Assembly (NCBI RefSeq): GCF_905220975.1
Contig: NZ_CAJNBK010000003.1
Span: 1-64,000, forward strand
Length of the DNA: 64,000 nt
From: Paraburkholderia haematera
GTDB lineage: Bacteria > Pseudomonadota > Gammaproteobacteria > Burkholderiales > Burkholderiaceae
Direction: 5' to 3'
The notes beneath the pieces are model-generated. The model searched no databases. It worked only from the letters and a program-made list of their open reading frames with translations, and was not told the DNA's origin. How positions within the stretch are numbered: the stretch's first letter is position 1; every line of letters starts with the position of its first letter. Of the stretch, positions 17,549 to 27,543 are shown one piece after another. A program made the translations under genes and the position numbers.

Positions 17549-19444
17549 ATGACATCTTTGGGATTACGTCATAACATGCAGACCGTCACCCTCCGGGATC
17601 TCGCACCGTTTAACGGTGAACAATTTATCGAACAGTGCTATCTCAAGCTTCTTTCGCGCGAGCCGGACTCCGAAGGGAAGCAGCACTATCGATCGATGCT
17701 CGAGAGTGGCAAAAGCAAGGTTGCAATTATTAGAAGTATCCTTAAGAGTAAGGAAGCTCGTAAGCTGGGTGTTCGCGTTGACGGATTATGGTTAAAAGCA
17801 ATTTCAGAAACCACGACGCAACTCCCCGTATTCGGCGGGCTTTATTCTGCGGTCCGGATTCTTTTTACCGCTTCTTCGACTTTGCGTGAAATTAGCGCAA
17901 GCCGAGAACTTGCTCTAAGCAGCCAGCGCAAGATTCAGGCTCTGGAAAAGTTGATGGAGAGACAACGAGACCTCGACCCGGTTTTTAATAGTGTTGCGTC
18001 AAATCATCACTATATGCGTGAAGTTCAGCGGCGACTGAGTCTTCTAGAGGCTTCGCCGCTCAACGCTGACGCACTGGATCCACGTGTCGATGCTCTCGAA
18101 CGTGAAATTGCGAGTCTTGCAAATTCTGTACAGGAGATGCCACGCACTCTTGACTCTTTCGCTAATATGGTTGCGTCGGTGCCGGCGGCGTTGCGCGACC
18201 ATTCGATCAAGCTGGCCACGATACGCCAAAGGGTTGGGGAACAAGGGGCGCCCGATTGGGCGAGTAGCCTTGAAGGGCGTCTCGAGCAGGCGCTCGCCGC
18301 GATTGGCAGGCAGGAAGATGGTTTGGCCAAACTTGCGACCGACATGCCCGGCAATGAACCAGCGGTTCTCGACAATTCATTTGAGCGTCTAAACCACTAC
18401 CTCACGCTGCTGCATGCGGTCGAATCACGAATCGAAGCGATGAGCTTGCGACTGGCTGATCAGGCTCAGCGTGCGGGCTTGGATACTCAGCGCATTGACC
18501 GGTCCATCGAGAGCATGGCAGCACACAGCGCACGCATGGATGTCGTCTGCGAAGCGATTGAAGCACTACGCGTTTCCCATACGCAAATCATAGAGAGTGT
18601 CGAGTCTGAACGCGTAGAGCGATATCAACTTACTTCCCGCTTTAATTATGCCGTCGAAAGTGCCGCGGCGCAGCGCGATGACCTTGAGGTTTTGCGTCGA
18701 TCGCTGGTCGATGAACAGGCAGAACGCATCGAGCAGTCTTCAGCGCTCGCAGCTTGCACTCAGAAGCTGCGGGATGAAATCGGCGGGTTGGGGCGTGATA
18801 TCGGCCAAATCCATACCTCGTTGGACGCCGCCTACAACCGGATCGAGTTTAGTCGCAAGGAAGCGCTGTTCGAAATGAAATATGGCGCAGCAGGTGCCTT
18901 TGCCAAAGCTCCAGAAGTTGCTGCACGTATTGTTAACGTTCAGCGAGTGGACGTTGCGCGTGCCGGCATATTAAAACTGAACGTAGGTTGCGGTCACCTG
19001 CCGATAGATGACTATATCAACATCGATCGTCGTGAAGTGGTTGGCATAGACGTGATCGCAGAGGCAACAAAGATTCCGTTTGCGCGACATGAGGTTTCCG
19101 TCATACGTGCGGCTCATCTGATCGAACACTTTCCTCAAGAACAATTGCGACGTGAGGTGCTGCCACACTGGCGCCACCTCCTCAAAGAACGCGGCAAGCT
19201 GAATCTCATTGTTCCCGATGTTGAGCATATGTTCACGGAATATTATCGAGGCACCTATCCATACGAGAACTTTCGTGAAGTGCTGTTTGGTGGCCAGGAG
19301 TACGGCGGAGATTTCCACTACAACATGTTCATGCCGTCCCAACTAGCTATGTTGTTGAGCGAAGCCGGCTTTAAGACCGTTCGATGGCTCGCACGAGGCC
19401 GCGTCAACGGCCAGTGCTTCGAAATGGAACTGGAGGCCGAATAA
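17549..19444 (+). CDS. DUF4214 / coiled-coil / SAM-dependent methyltransferase protein
   Basis: A 631-aa protein with three parts. Residues ~20-70 look like DUF4214 (FIEQCYLKLLSREPDSEG). Residues ~110-460 are rich in Glu, Arg, Ala and Leu with heptad-like spacing, giving a long coiled coil. Residues ~470-630 are a class I methyltransferase: LNVGCGHLPIDDYINID (motif I), AHLIEHFP and GKLNLIVPDVEH. The layout recalls coiled-coil chain terminators such as WbdD, which methylate the non-reducing end and set chain length, but the domain order here is reversed. Start is uncertain: ATGs at 17549 and 17576 and a TTG at 17528 are possible and none has a clear ribosome site. Its stop overlaps the next ATG (TAATG). 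Confidence 0.82.
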   Translation: MTSLGLRHNMQTVTLRDLAPFNGEQFIEQCYLKLLSREPDSEGKQHYRSMLESGKSKVAIIRSILKSKEARKLGVRVDGLWLKAISETTTQLPVFGGLYSAVRILFTASSTLREISASRELALSSQRKIQALEKLMERQRDLDPVFNSVASNHHYMREVQRRLSLLEASPLNADALDPRVDALEREIASLANSVQEMPRTLDSFANMVASVPAALRDHSIKLATIRQRVGEQGAPDWASSLEGRLEQALAAIGRQEDGLAKLATDMPGNEPAVLDNSFERLNHYLTLLHAVESRIEAMSLRLADQAQRAGLDTQRIDRSIESMAAHSARMDVVCEAIEALRVSHTQIIESVESERVERYQLTSRFNYAVESAAAQRDDLEVLRRSLVDEQAERIEQSSALAACTQKLRDEIGGLGRDIGQIHTSLDAAYNRIEFSRKEALFEMKYGAAGAFAKAPEVAARIVNVQRVDVARAGILKLNVGCGHLPIDDYINIDRREVVGIDVIAEATKIPFARHEVSVIRAAHLIEHFPQEQLRREVLPHWRHLLKERGKLNLIVPDVEHMFTEYYRGTYPYENFREVLFGGQEYGGDFHYNMFMPSQLAMLLSEAGFKTVRWLARGRVNGQCFEMELEAE

Positions 19445-21681
19445 TGACTTGGGCAAAACCGACGACACTCTCCGTCGTCGTTAATACTTGCAACCGAGCG
19501 GCGAGTCTGGATAAGACAATTCGTTCACTCTTTCAGCAGGCCGCATCGAATATCGAAATTGTCGTTGTAAACGGTCCGTCCACCGACGGGACAGAAGATG
19601 TTTTGGCCAAATATCTTGGTCAGGTGAAGATTTTGCGATGTGCGGACTTCAACCTCTCCATATCAAGAAACATCGGTATTGCAGCAGCGACAGGAGATGT
19701 AGTCGCATTTATTGATGATGACGCTTTTCCTGAGCCGTTCTGGGCCCAGCGGTTGTTGGACGCGTATAACAGTGAAGAAGTTGGGGCAGTGGGCAGCCAT
19801 GTTTTTGATCAGACTGGCATGGACTATCAGGCAACCAATATCATCTGTGATCGCTACGGAAGCGCGTGGCCGAAAGAAATGCATGATCCGTCGGATCTCT
19901 ATAGCTTTCCGCAAGCATTCAAGTTCAGTGCGCTGATCGGGACCAATAGCTCGTTTCGTCGCGATTTGCTGCTGGCGACGGGTGGATTCGACGAAGAATA
20001 TGAGTATTTTCTCGATGAAACAGACGTCTGCGTTCGGATAATCGATGCAGGCTACAAAGTTGTGCAAATCGATCACGCACTGGTGCATCACAAGTTTCTA
20101 CCTAGCCATATGCGGAACGCGCGCAAGGCTACGGTGCACCATTATCCGATCCTGAAGAATACTCTGTACTTTGCGTTGCGCTATGCAAGTCCGCAAGTCG
20201 GTGTCGACGCTGCTTTGCAGCACGGTGAAAACGTCTATCAGGCCCACTTGCGGGATGCGAAATGGTTTGTCGAGCACGGCGAGTTACCGCCCGAAAAACT
20301 CTCTGCGCTGCCCGGCGTCTATGCCAGGGCCCGTAACGATGCACTGGAACGCTACCAGAGACCGCCTCGATATCTGACGGCGGATTTGTTGCGGACGCAT
20401 GCGGCCGAGTTCCTTCCAAGTAATCGCAACTCGGTCATGGCCGCAGACCCCTTGTGCGTCGTTCTGCTGTGTCGTCAATATGACGCAGTCGACTCGGGCA
20501 TTGCCCGTTTCATAGGCGTACAGGCACGCTCTTTGGCTGCGCTGGGCCATACCGTTCACGTATTGACTCTCGTCCAAAGCGATGCTCGGATTGACTGGGA
20601 AGACGGCGTGTGGGTTCATCGGCTCACCGCAGGCTGGTACGACGATCAGCCTGCAACGCTGCCTTTCCGTGTTCATCCGAGCCAGTGGTGTTATTCCCGA
20701 GCCATGCTGGACGAAGTTCGACGCATCAATGTGCGGCACAAGGTCGACGTCATTGAGGCACCGATTTGGGATAACGAGGCGATTGCCTTTGTCTGTTCGG
20801 GGGAGTTTCCTGTCGTCGTTAGCTTGCAGACCTCGCTTGGGATTGCCCTCGAGTCGCACCCCGAGTGGCGCGATGACAAAGCTCACATGGAAGGGTTCGT
20901 GCTGCCGGCACTGCAGGCCGAAAATTACATCCTGTCTAATTGCGACTCAATTCGCGGCATCAGTCGCGCGATAGTGGATGAGATATCGAGCCGCAACAAA
21001 ATAACTATGCCGGGCGAAAACATCGAGATTTGCAATCTGGCCTTGGAAGATCGGGCATCCAATGCTGTTCGTGCTGCTCGACAGTCGCTAGAGGTGTTTT
21101 TCCTCGGACGACTCGAGCTTCGGAAGGGCATTGACGTTCTGTTGGACGCTATTCCAGCCGTGCTTAATCGCGTGCCGCATGCACGTTTCAATCTCGCCGG
21201 TGATGACAAGATTCTCGCACCAAATTCAACAGAGACTTTCCGCCAGATATTTGTGCGAAAGCACCCTGACCTGATGGATCGTGTGACCTTTCTCGGCAAG
21301 CTCAGCGATGCGGAGGTGGACGCACAATTCCGCAGTGCTTCACTATTTGTTGCTCCGTCGCGTTTTGAATCCTTTGGTTTGATTTACGTAGAGGCCATGA
21401 TGTTCGGCGTGCCTTGCATTGGATGCAATACGGGTGGTATTCCCGAGGTAGTTAGTGAAAGCGATTGTGGACTGCTTGTGGAACCGGAAGATGCTCCTGG
21501 TCTCGCAAATGCGATTTCTGACCTGCTCAAGGATGCGCAGCGACGCCGTACGCTCGGCCAAGCGGGGCGGCGCGCCTACGACCAACGATTCTCGCCAGCG
21601 GTTATCTGTAGCCAACTGATCGACGTCTATCGGCGTGCAACGCACAAGCATGCCGCTCTTGCAGCTCATCTTGTTCATTGA
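19444..21681 (+). CDS. Bifunctional glycosyltransferase, GT2-GT4 fusion
   Basis: A 745-aa protein. The N-terminal ~300 residues are a GT-A (GT2) domain: SVVVNTCNRAASLDKTI, VNGPSTDGTED, FIDDDAFPEPFWAQ (DXD-like) and GGFDEEYEYFLDETDVC. The C-terminal ~390 residues are a GT-B (GT4) domain: VVLLCRQYDAVDSGIARFIG, FFLGRLELRKGIDVLLDA, and FESFGLIYVEAMMFGVP (E-x7-E). Two transferase activities in one chain suggest it adds two successive sugars or alternates linkages in a disaccharide repeat. The start ATG (19444) overlaps the previous stop by one base. Confidence 0.9.
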   Translation: MTWAKPTTLSVVVNTCNRAASLDKTIRSLFQQAASNIEIVVVNGPSTDGTEDVLAKYLGQVKILRCADFNLSISRNIGIAAATGDVVAFIDDDAFPEPFWAQRLLDAYNSEEVGAVGSHVFDQTGMDYQATNIICDRYGSAWPKEMHDPSDLYSFPQAFKFSALIGTNSSFRRDLLLATGGFDEEYEYFLDETDVCVRIIDAGYKVVQIDHALVHHKFLPSHMRNARKATVHHYPILKNTLYFALRYASPQVGVDAALQHGENVYQAHLRDAKWFVEHGELPPEKLSALPGVYARARNDALERYQRPPRYLTADLLRTHAAEFLPSNRNSVMAADPLCVVLLCRQYDAVDSGIARFIGVQARSLAALGHTVHVLTLVQSDARIDWEDGVWVHRLTAGWYDDQPATLPFRVHPSQWCYSRAMLDEVRRINVRHKVDVIEAPIWDNEAIAFVCSGEFPVVVSLQTSLGIALESHPEWRDDKAHMEGFVLPALQAENYILSNCDSIRGISRAIVDEISSRNKITMPGENIEICNLALEDRASNAVRAARQSLEVFFLGRLELRKGIDVLLDAIPAVLNRVPHARFNLAGDDKILAPNSTETFRQIFVRKHPDLMDRVTFLGKLSDAEVDAQFRSASLFVAPSRFESFGLIYVEAMMFGVPCIGCNTGGIPEVVSESDCGLLVEPEDAPGLANAISDLLKDAQRRRTLGQAGRRAYDQRFSPAVICSQLIDVYRRATHKHAALAAHLVH

Positions 21682-21684
21682 AGC

Positions 21685-22419
21685 ATGATTCTTTTCTTTC
21701 ATTTCCATAAGGCTGCTGGGACTACGGTCATTGATGCGGCTCGGGCGATGGGGTTGCGGCTACCCGCGTTGCATCAGAATGGGCACCCTCTTCAGGACGA
21801 TGGGTCTCCAGTGGTACTAGCTGGGAAAAGCCGTGCGGATGTTCACTCGTACTTCGAAAGTATCAAATCGCAGGGTGTGCAATTCCTGGCGCTCGAATGG
21901 GATATTCCGCAGTTTGAGTATCTTGTTGACATCGAAGACCTCAAGATGTGTACGGTCCTGCGGGATCCATTTAAACGCGCGGTTTCAAACTTCAAGATGG
22001 ACAGCTCGAACGATTGGCTCTACGGTCGGGTTTTCGATTTCGAGGACTATTTTGATTGCTCTGCTCAGCATCGCTCCCACAACTATTATGTGAGAAGTAT
22101 CTGTGGATTGTACGGGCGAGACGTGGAAGTGGGGCCGCGGCACATCGGGTATTGTGCGAAATTCATAGCGGCAATGGATGTCGCCTGCTGTTTGGAAACC
22201 AGCGATCTACGCCGGGAGTTTCGCAAGGTGGGTATCGAAATCGCGCCGGGGCAGCATTCAAACCGGCACGCGGAAAACCCGCCGCCTGCACATTTGCGCG
22301 ATGTCTTTGGGCACAATAGTTTGGAGATGTATAAGGATCGTTTTGTCGCGCAAAACCTTGCGGACTATTATCTTTATCACTCACTCGGATTCAAACACAA
22401 CGAGAGTGTCAAGCGCTAG
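21685..22419 (+). CDS. Sulfotransferase-like protein (carbohydrate sulfotransferase, Sulfotransfer_2 type)
   Basis: A 244-aa protein starting 3 nt after the GT2-GT4 stop. The N-terminus FHFHKAAGTTV (residues 5-15) matches the 5'-PAPS loop HxxKxxGTT of Golgi-type and bacterial carbohydrate sulfotransferases. VLRDPFKRAVSNF (residues 91-103, with Arg93 and Ser101) matches the 3'-phosphate-binding motif RDPxxRxxSxY. No membrane segment is visible, so it should act in the cytoplasm on the growing glycan before export. The APS kinase gene in the same locus would provide PAPS. The acceptor sugar is unknown. Family assignment rests on the two motifs and context. Confidence 0.8.
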   Translation: MILFFHFHKAAGTTVIDAARAMGLRLPALHQNGHPLQDDGSPVVLAGKSRADVHSYFESIKSQGVQFLALEWDIPQFEYLVDIEDLKMCTVLRDPFKRAVSNFKMDSSNDWLYGRVFDFEDYFDCSAQHRSHNYYVRSICGLYGRDVEVGPRHIGYCAKFIAAMDVACCLETSDLRREFRKVGIEIAPGQHSNRHAENPPPAHLRDVFGHNSLEMYKDRFVAQNLADYYLYHSLGFKHNESVKR

Positions 22420-22503
22420 GCAAGGAGCGCATAGGCATGGATTTCGGGGGGCGGGGGGAAGAGACTCTCCGGCCAAGCGAGTCTCAAATCAAACCAACGA
22501 TAA

Positions 22504-23544
<1,041 letters not shown>

Positions 23545-23591
23545 ATCGTGGCCACGGCAGACGTTAACCGCATGAATTATCTCGCAAGGTC

Positions 23592-24761
23592 ATGGCCGCT
23601 GTGGACAATTCCAATGCGCTGTTTTTCGGGGGAAGCGCCTTGAAGTTGATCCTTGCAGTTGATTCGATTGTGCCTCCCCTTACTGGTATTGGACGGTACA
23701 CGTGGGAACTGGCGGCGCACTATCAGACGTCGCTCGAAGCGCTCGACTCAATGCGTTTCTTTCTTGCGGGGCGCTGGGTGGGTAATCCTGCAGATCTGCT
23801 GAAGCTTCACACGTCAGAAGGACATGCGCCAAAGCGAAAACGGCGGTTTTTAAGGCCACCGCAAAGCTGGTACCGATGGCGCACGCGGCGTGAGATGCGT
23901 GGGCATGTGTTCCATTCGCCGAATTATTTCCTACCTGACTCGGTCGAAAGCGGAGTCGTAACAGTGCACGACCTGTCCGTATTCAAGTATCCGGAGACGC
24001 ATCCGATCGCGCGTATCAAGCATTTTGAGCAAGGTTTTGCATCGACGCTGGCGCGCGCCGCCCATTTGATTACAGATTCGGAAGCGATACGTCGCGAGGT
24101 CATTGATTATTTTGGCTGGTCTCCCGAGCGTATCACTGCCATTGGCCTAGGGGTGCGCCAGGAGTTTCACCCGCGAGAAACGTCGGAGGTTGCAGTCTCC
24201 TTGCGTGAGTTAGGCCTTGCTTCCGGCGGCTATGCCCTCTGTGTTTCGACGCTTGAACCTCGTAAGCGCATCGATAGACTGCTTGCAGCTTATCTTGATC
24301 TGGCGCCGACATTGCGCGCACGCTATCCTTTGGTGCTCGTGGGTAGCTCAGGATGGCTAAGCGAAGCCTTGCAGGAGCAGATCAAGCGCGGAGAGCAGGA
24401 CGGCTGGTTGCGGTATTTGGGGTTCGTTGATGAGACACTGCTGCCGTTGGTTTACGCTGGTGCACGCGCGTTTCTGTTTCCTTCGATTTACGAAGGGTTT
24501 GGCCTGCCTGTGCTTGAAGCTATGGCGAGTGGAGTGCCTGCGCTGACGTCAAACTCCTCGTCGCTCCCAGAAGTCGCGGGTGGCGCGGCCTGGTTGGTTG
24601 AACCTGACGACCATTGTGCGCTGCGCGATGGAATCGAGCATGTGCTGTGCGACGAGGGGTGGCGGGAGATAGCGATTCAGCGTGGTCTGCAAGTTGCTAA
24701 TGTCGCTAGCTGGGAGCAATGCGCGAAAAATACGCTAGATGTCTGTCGACGTTTCGCGTGA
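23592..24761 (+). CDS. Glycosyltransferase, GT4 family (WbaZ/mannosyltransferase-like)
   Basis: A 389-aa GT-B transferase. It has TGIGRYTWELAAH near the N-terminus, VHDLSVFKYPETHP, the domain-joining CVSTLEPRKRIDRLLAAY, and FPSIYEGFGLPVLEAMASGVPALTSN with the E-x7-E donor-binding signature. I used the ATG at 23592; an in-frame TTG near 23640 would begin closer to the conserved domain. It is the last rightward gene of the glycan module and converges on the next gene with one base between the stops. Confidence 0.9.
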   Translation: MAAVDNSNALFFGGSALKLILAVDSIVPPLTGIGRYTWELAAHYQTSLEALDSMRFFLAGRWVGNPADLLKLHTSEGHAPKRKRRFLRPPQSWYRWRTRREMRGHVFHSPNYFLPDSVESGVVTVHDLSVFKYPETHPIARIKHFEQGFASTLARAAHLITDSEAIRREVIDYFGWSPERITAIGLGVRQEFHPRETSEVAVSLRELGLASGGYALCVSTLEPRKRIDRLLAAYLDLAPTLRARYPLVLVGSSGWLSEALQEQIKRGEQDGWLRYLGFVDETLLPLVYAGARAFLFPSIYEGFGLPVLEAMASGVPALTSNSSSLPEVAGGAAWLVEPDDHCALRDGIEHVLCDEGWREIAIQRGLQVANVASWEQCAKNTLDVCRRFA

Positions 24762-24762
24762 G

Positions 24763-26052
24763 CTATGAGGAATGGTCGAGAATTGCTATCAACGTCTTTA
24801 ACCGATCGGCGCTGGCGGACCACGTGAGTGGCAACATGGCGTCGCTGCGTGGCGCATTTCCGTTTTCCAGACTCTCTATCCAGTCGGCAAGCTGCGGTGC
24901 TAGCTCCCCGCCATCTTTTGCGTCAAAGTAGGTTGCGTGTTCGGAAGCCACTTCGCGGAATACGGGGAGTTCGCGGGCAAATATAGGCATTCCATATTGC
25001 GCGGCCTCCACTAGCGGCAGGCCGAACCCTTCGGCCTCTGAAGCCATGATCAGACCGTCGAGTTCGCGATAGAGGCACGCAAGTTGTTCGTCGGCGATGC
25101 CGACAAGCCAATGCAGCCGCTTCCCGAGTTCGGGGTGGTGGGTCAATCTTTCGACCAGGCTATCGACGTGCCAGCCTTGCCTTCCTGAAATGACCAACAT
25201 GGTGTTCACGCCATCAGTCCACAGTAGCTCGAAGGCATCTAGGACCTGCGCATGACCTTTGCGTGGTTCAATCGTACCGACCATAAGAACTGTGCTGTGG
25301 TCCGACGCCGCGTGCGAGTCATTCGAAAAGAATGGGGTACTCGGCGTCAAGGTTTGGCTCGACTGTAAGTCCGCACCAAGATGAAACCAGTGAGTTGAAA
25401 AATCGCTCGCCATCGCGCCAAAATGGTGTTTCATGTAGCTCCGCGCTTCAGAAGAGACCGAATTAGATATGCAGAGAAGGGTGTCCGCATGGACGGCGAG
25501 AGTAGATAGCCAATGGCGAAATGACCTGCGCGCACGTGGCGTGAACCAGTGTGGGTGGAGGACCGGCAGTAGGTCGTAGACAACGAAGGCGCAGCGAACG
25601 CCCTTGGTTCGCCACCGAAGCAAGTCAAGCTGTCGGCGCGGCATAATACGGCTCGCGAGATCGAGCCCCAGAAAGATGTCACCGTTTGCTACGCTCACTT
25701 TATCTCCGCCATACGCGGGTGCGGATGACGTCAGCAAATGAAGATAGGCGTCTGCGTATCGATATGGTCGTTTCCGCGTCGCTTGCACGGGGCGGATTTC
25801 AAAGCCGACGGGTGGGTGAGCGAGCAGTTGCAGGAGCAACGACCTGACAACGCGCTGGATACCAGTGCCTGCGTCATGCGATGCGATGATGGAGACGTCG
25901 ACAAGCAATTGACGGGTGCGTGGCCGCTCGCTGTCAATTGTGGGCTGTAGCCTCATCACCGCTCTTCTGGCGCTTCTTGCATAGCGCGGCGAGCACCATA
26001 TGGCCGCGAACTGCAGGGCTGCGGCTCTGAGTGTTCGAAAAATGTCGAGCAT
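24763..26052 (-). CDS. Glycosyltransferase, GT4 family
   Basis: A 429-aa GT-B transferase. DAGTGIQRVVRSLLL is the N-terminal signature shared with the 13354-14502 transferase; MVGTIEPRKGHAQVLDAF, VISGRQGWHVD and MASEAEGFGLPLVEAAQYGMPIF carry the donor site. It sits 22 nt downstream of kpsT on the minus strand, so it is the last gene of a kpsE-kpsM-kpsT-GT operon. Confidence 0.88.
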   Translation of the reverse strand: MLDIFRTLRAAALQFAAIWCSPRYARSARRAVMRLQPTIDSERPRTRQLLVDVSIIASHDAGTGIQRVVRSLLLQLLAHPPVGFEIRPVQATRKRPYRYADAYLHLLTSSAPAYGGDKVSVANGDIFLGLDLASRIMPRRQLDLLRWRTKGVRCAFVVYDLLPVLHPHWFTPRARRSFRHWLSTLAVHADTLLCISNSVSSEARSYMKHHFGAMASDFSTHWFHLGADLQSSQTLTPSTPFFSNDSHAASDHSTVLMVGTIEPRKGHAQVLDAFELLWTDGVNTMLVISGRQGWHVDSLVERLTHHPELGKRLHWLVGIADEQLACLYRELDGLIMASEAEGFGLPLVEAAQYGMPIFARELPVFREVASEHATYFDAKDGGELAPQLADWIESLENGNAPRSDAMLPLTWSASADRLKTLIAILDHSS

Positions 26053-26074
26053 CCGGAATAGGATTCAGATGGCT

Positions 26075-26728
26075 TTAGCCCACGCTTTCTTGGTAGAAGG
26101 TGTAGGCGTCTTCGACTTGCTCGAATGAGTGTAGCCTTCCTTGGACGAGAACGGCAGCGCGATCGCAGTGCTCCCGGATGTAGCCGGCGTCGTGACTGAC
26201 GATGATCAAAGCCCGGTCGCGGCGGCGCTCGAATAACTCATTGTGACATTTGGTGTGGAACCGGCTGTCGCCAACGGCAATAATTTCGTCGATTAGAAAG
26301 CAGTCGAACTCAATTGCCATGGATATGGCGAATGCGAGCCGCGCGCGCATTCCCGCCGAATAGGTTTTTACCGGCTCCCGGAGGTAGTAGCCTAATTCCG
26401 AGAACTCCTGGACGAACTGCTCTGAGTCTTTCGGATCTACACCGTAGACTCGACAGATGAATCTTAGATTGTCCATGCCGGTGAGGCTGCCTTGAAATGC
26501 ACCGCCAAAGGCTAGCGGCCAAGACACGCTCATTTTGCGTTTTACTGTTCCTGCTGTGGGTAATTCCGCGCCGCTGATCATACGAATCATCGTCGACTTG
26601 CCTGCGCCATTGCGGCCGAGAATACCGACTTTCTCGCCCTTCCGAACACATAGGTCAATTCCGTCGAGGACAGTTCTGCATCCTTGGCGCGTCGTATATA
26701 CCTTCGAAAGATTCTTTAGTTCGATCAT
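26075..26728 (-). CDS. kpsT: Capsule ABC exporter ATPase, KpsT/Wzt family
   Basis: A 217-aa ATP-binding protein. Walker [10 protein letters not shown], the KpsT-type signature [20 protein letters not shown] and Walker [13 protein letters not shown] are present, with [15 protein letters not shown] as the H-loop. The length is that of KpsT/BexA and lacks the C-terminal carbohydrate-binding domain of O-antigen Wzt, so substrate choice should not depend on a chain-end cap read by this subunit. Overlaps kpsM by 4 nt (ATGA). Confidence 0.95.
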   Translation of the reverse strand: MIELKNLSKVYTTRQGCRTVLDGIDLCVRKGEKVGILGRNGAGKSTMIRMISGAELPTAGTVKRKMSVSWPLAFGGAFQGSLTGMDNLRFICRVYGVDPKDSEQFVQEFSELGYYLREPVKTYSAGMRARLAFAISMAIEFDCFLIDEIIAVGDSRFHTKCHNELFERRRDRALIIVSHDAGYIREHCDRAAVLVQGRLHSFEQVEDAYTFYQESVG

Positions 26729-27543
26729 TCAGGCTCTACCCGCTGACCTGCGTCCCGAACCAGTGCAAGACCTACAACCAACAGCAATAGGTCTGAGACG
26801 ATCATGTATGGAACGCTGTAATGGGCTTTGACCATTGGACCAAAGTAGCCGGCGCGCAGCATTTCTACGCCGTGAACCATGGGGATATAGAGCACCACTT
26901 TCTGGAATGTTGGGGGTAGCCATTCGACCATGAAGACGGCACCGGAAAGCGGAAAGAGGAGATATGCAATGGTATGCCACACGCGTTCGACTGTCTCGCT
27001 GCGCTCGGAAAGCGCACCGACGGCGAAACCCAATCCGGTTCCTAGCAGCGCAAGGTAAATCCATGCGGCCACAATCAGTGAGATGTCGGCGGGCGGCTTC
27101 ATCAAACCGGTGGTGATGAAAAGTATGCTGAGAAAGAAAAACGACATGCTGGCGCCAGCAATTTCCAGCAATACTCTTGACAGGAACAGGTCGATCACTC
27201 GTACGTTGCGGTGATAGAGGAGGCTCTGATTGGGAACGATCGCGAGAGCGCAGCGTCCTACGGCGTTGCGCCAGAGAAGCACTGACGAGTATCCGGTGAC
27301 GGCAAACGCCGTTATCGGTACATGGTCGCCGTGCGTTGCCTTCGATGCGGTCCACAGAACGGTAATGCCGAGTGTGAACATCATGGGTTCGAAGAAAACC
27401 CACAGGAAACCCACGTTGTGGCGCCCGTAACGCGTCAGGATTTCGCGCATGAGAAGCGCGCCTACTACACGTAACTGGATTTGCAGGGAGCGCAGGAATG
27501 GAGTCGTGTATTGCACCGAGCGCGCCCTAGTCGTGATGCTCAC
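26725..27543 (-). CDS. kpsM: Capsule ABC exporter permease, KpsM/Wzm family
   Basis: A 272-aa ABC-2 type permease with about six membrane helices. [24 protein letters not shown] is the typical KpsM/BexB N-terminal amphipathic segment, and [18 protein letters not shown] precedes the last helix. It forms the inner-membrane pore with KpsT. Its start lies 17 nt inside the end of kpsE, and it overlaps kpsT by 4 nt. Confidence 0.95.
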   Translation of the reverse strand: MSITTRARSVQYTTPFLRSLQIQLRVVGALLMREILTRYGRHNVGFLWVFFEPMMFTLGITVLWTASKATHGDHVPITAFAVTGYSSVLLWRNAVGRCALAIVPNQSLLYHRNVRVIDLFLSRVLLEIAGASMSFFFLSILFITTGLMKPPADISLIVAAWIYLALLGTGLGFAVGALSERSETVERVWHTIAYLLFPLSGAVFMVEWLPPTFQKVVLYIPMVHGVEMLRAGYFGPMVKAHYSVPYMIVSDLLLLVVGLALVRDAGQRVEPE

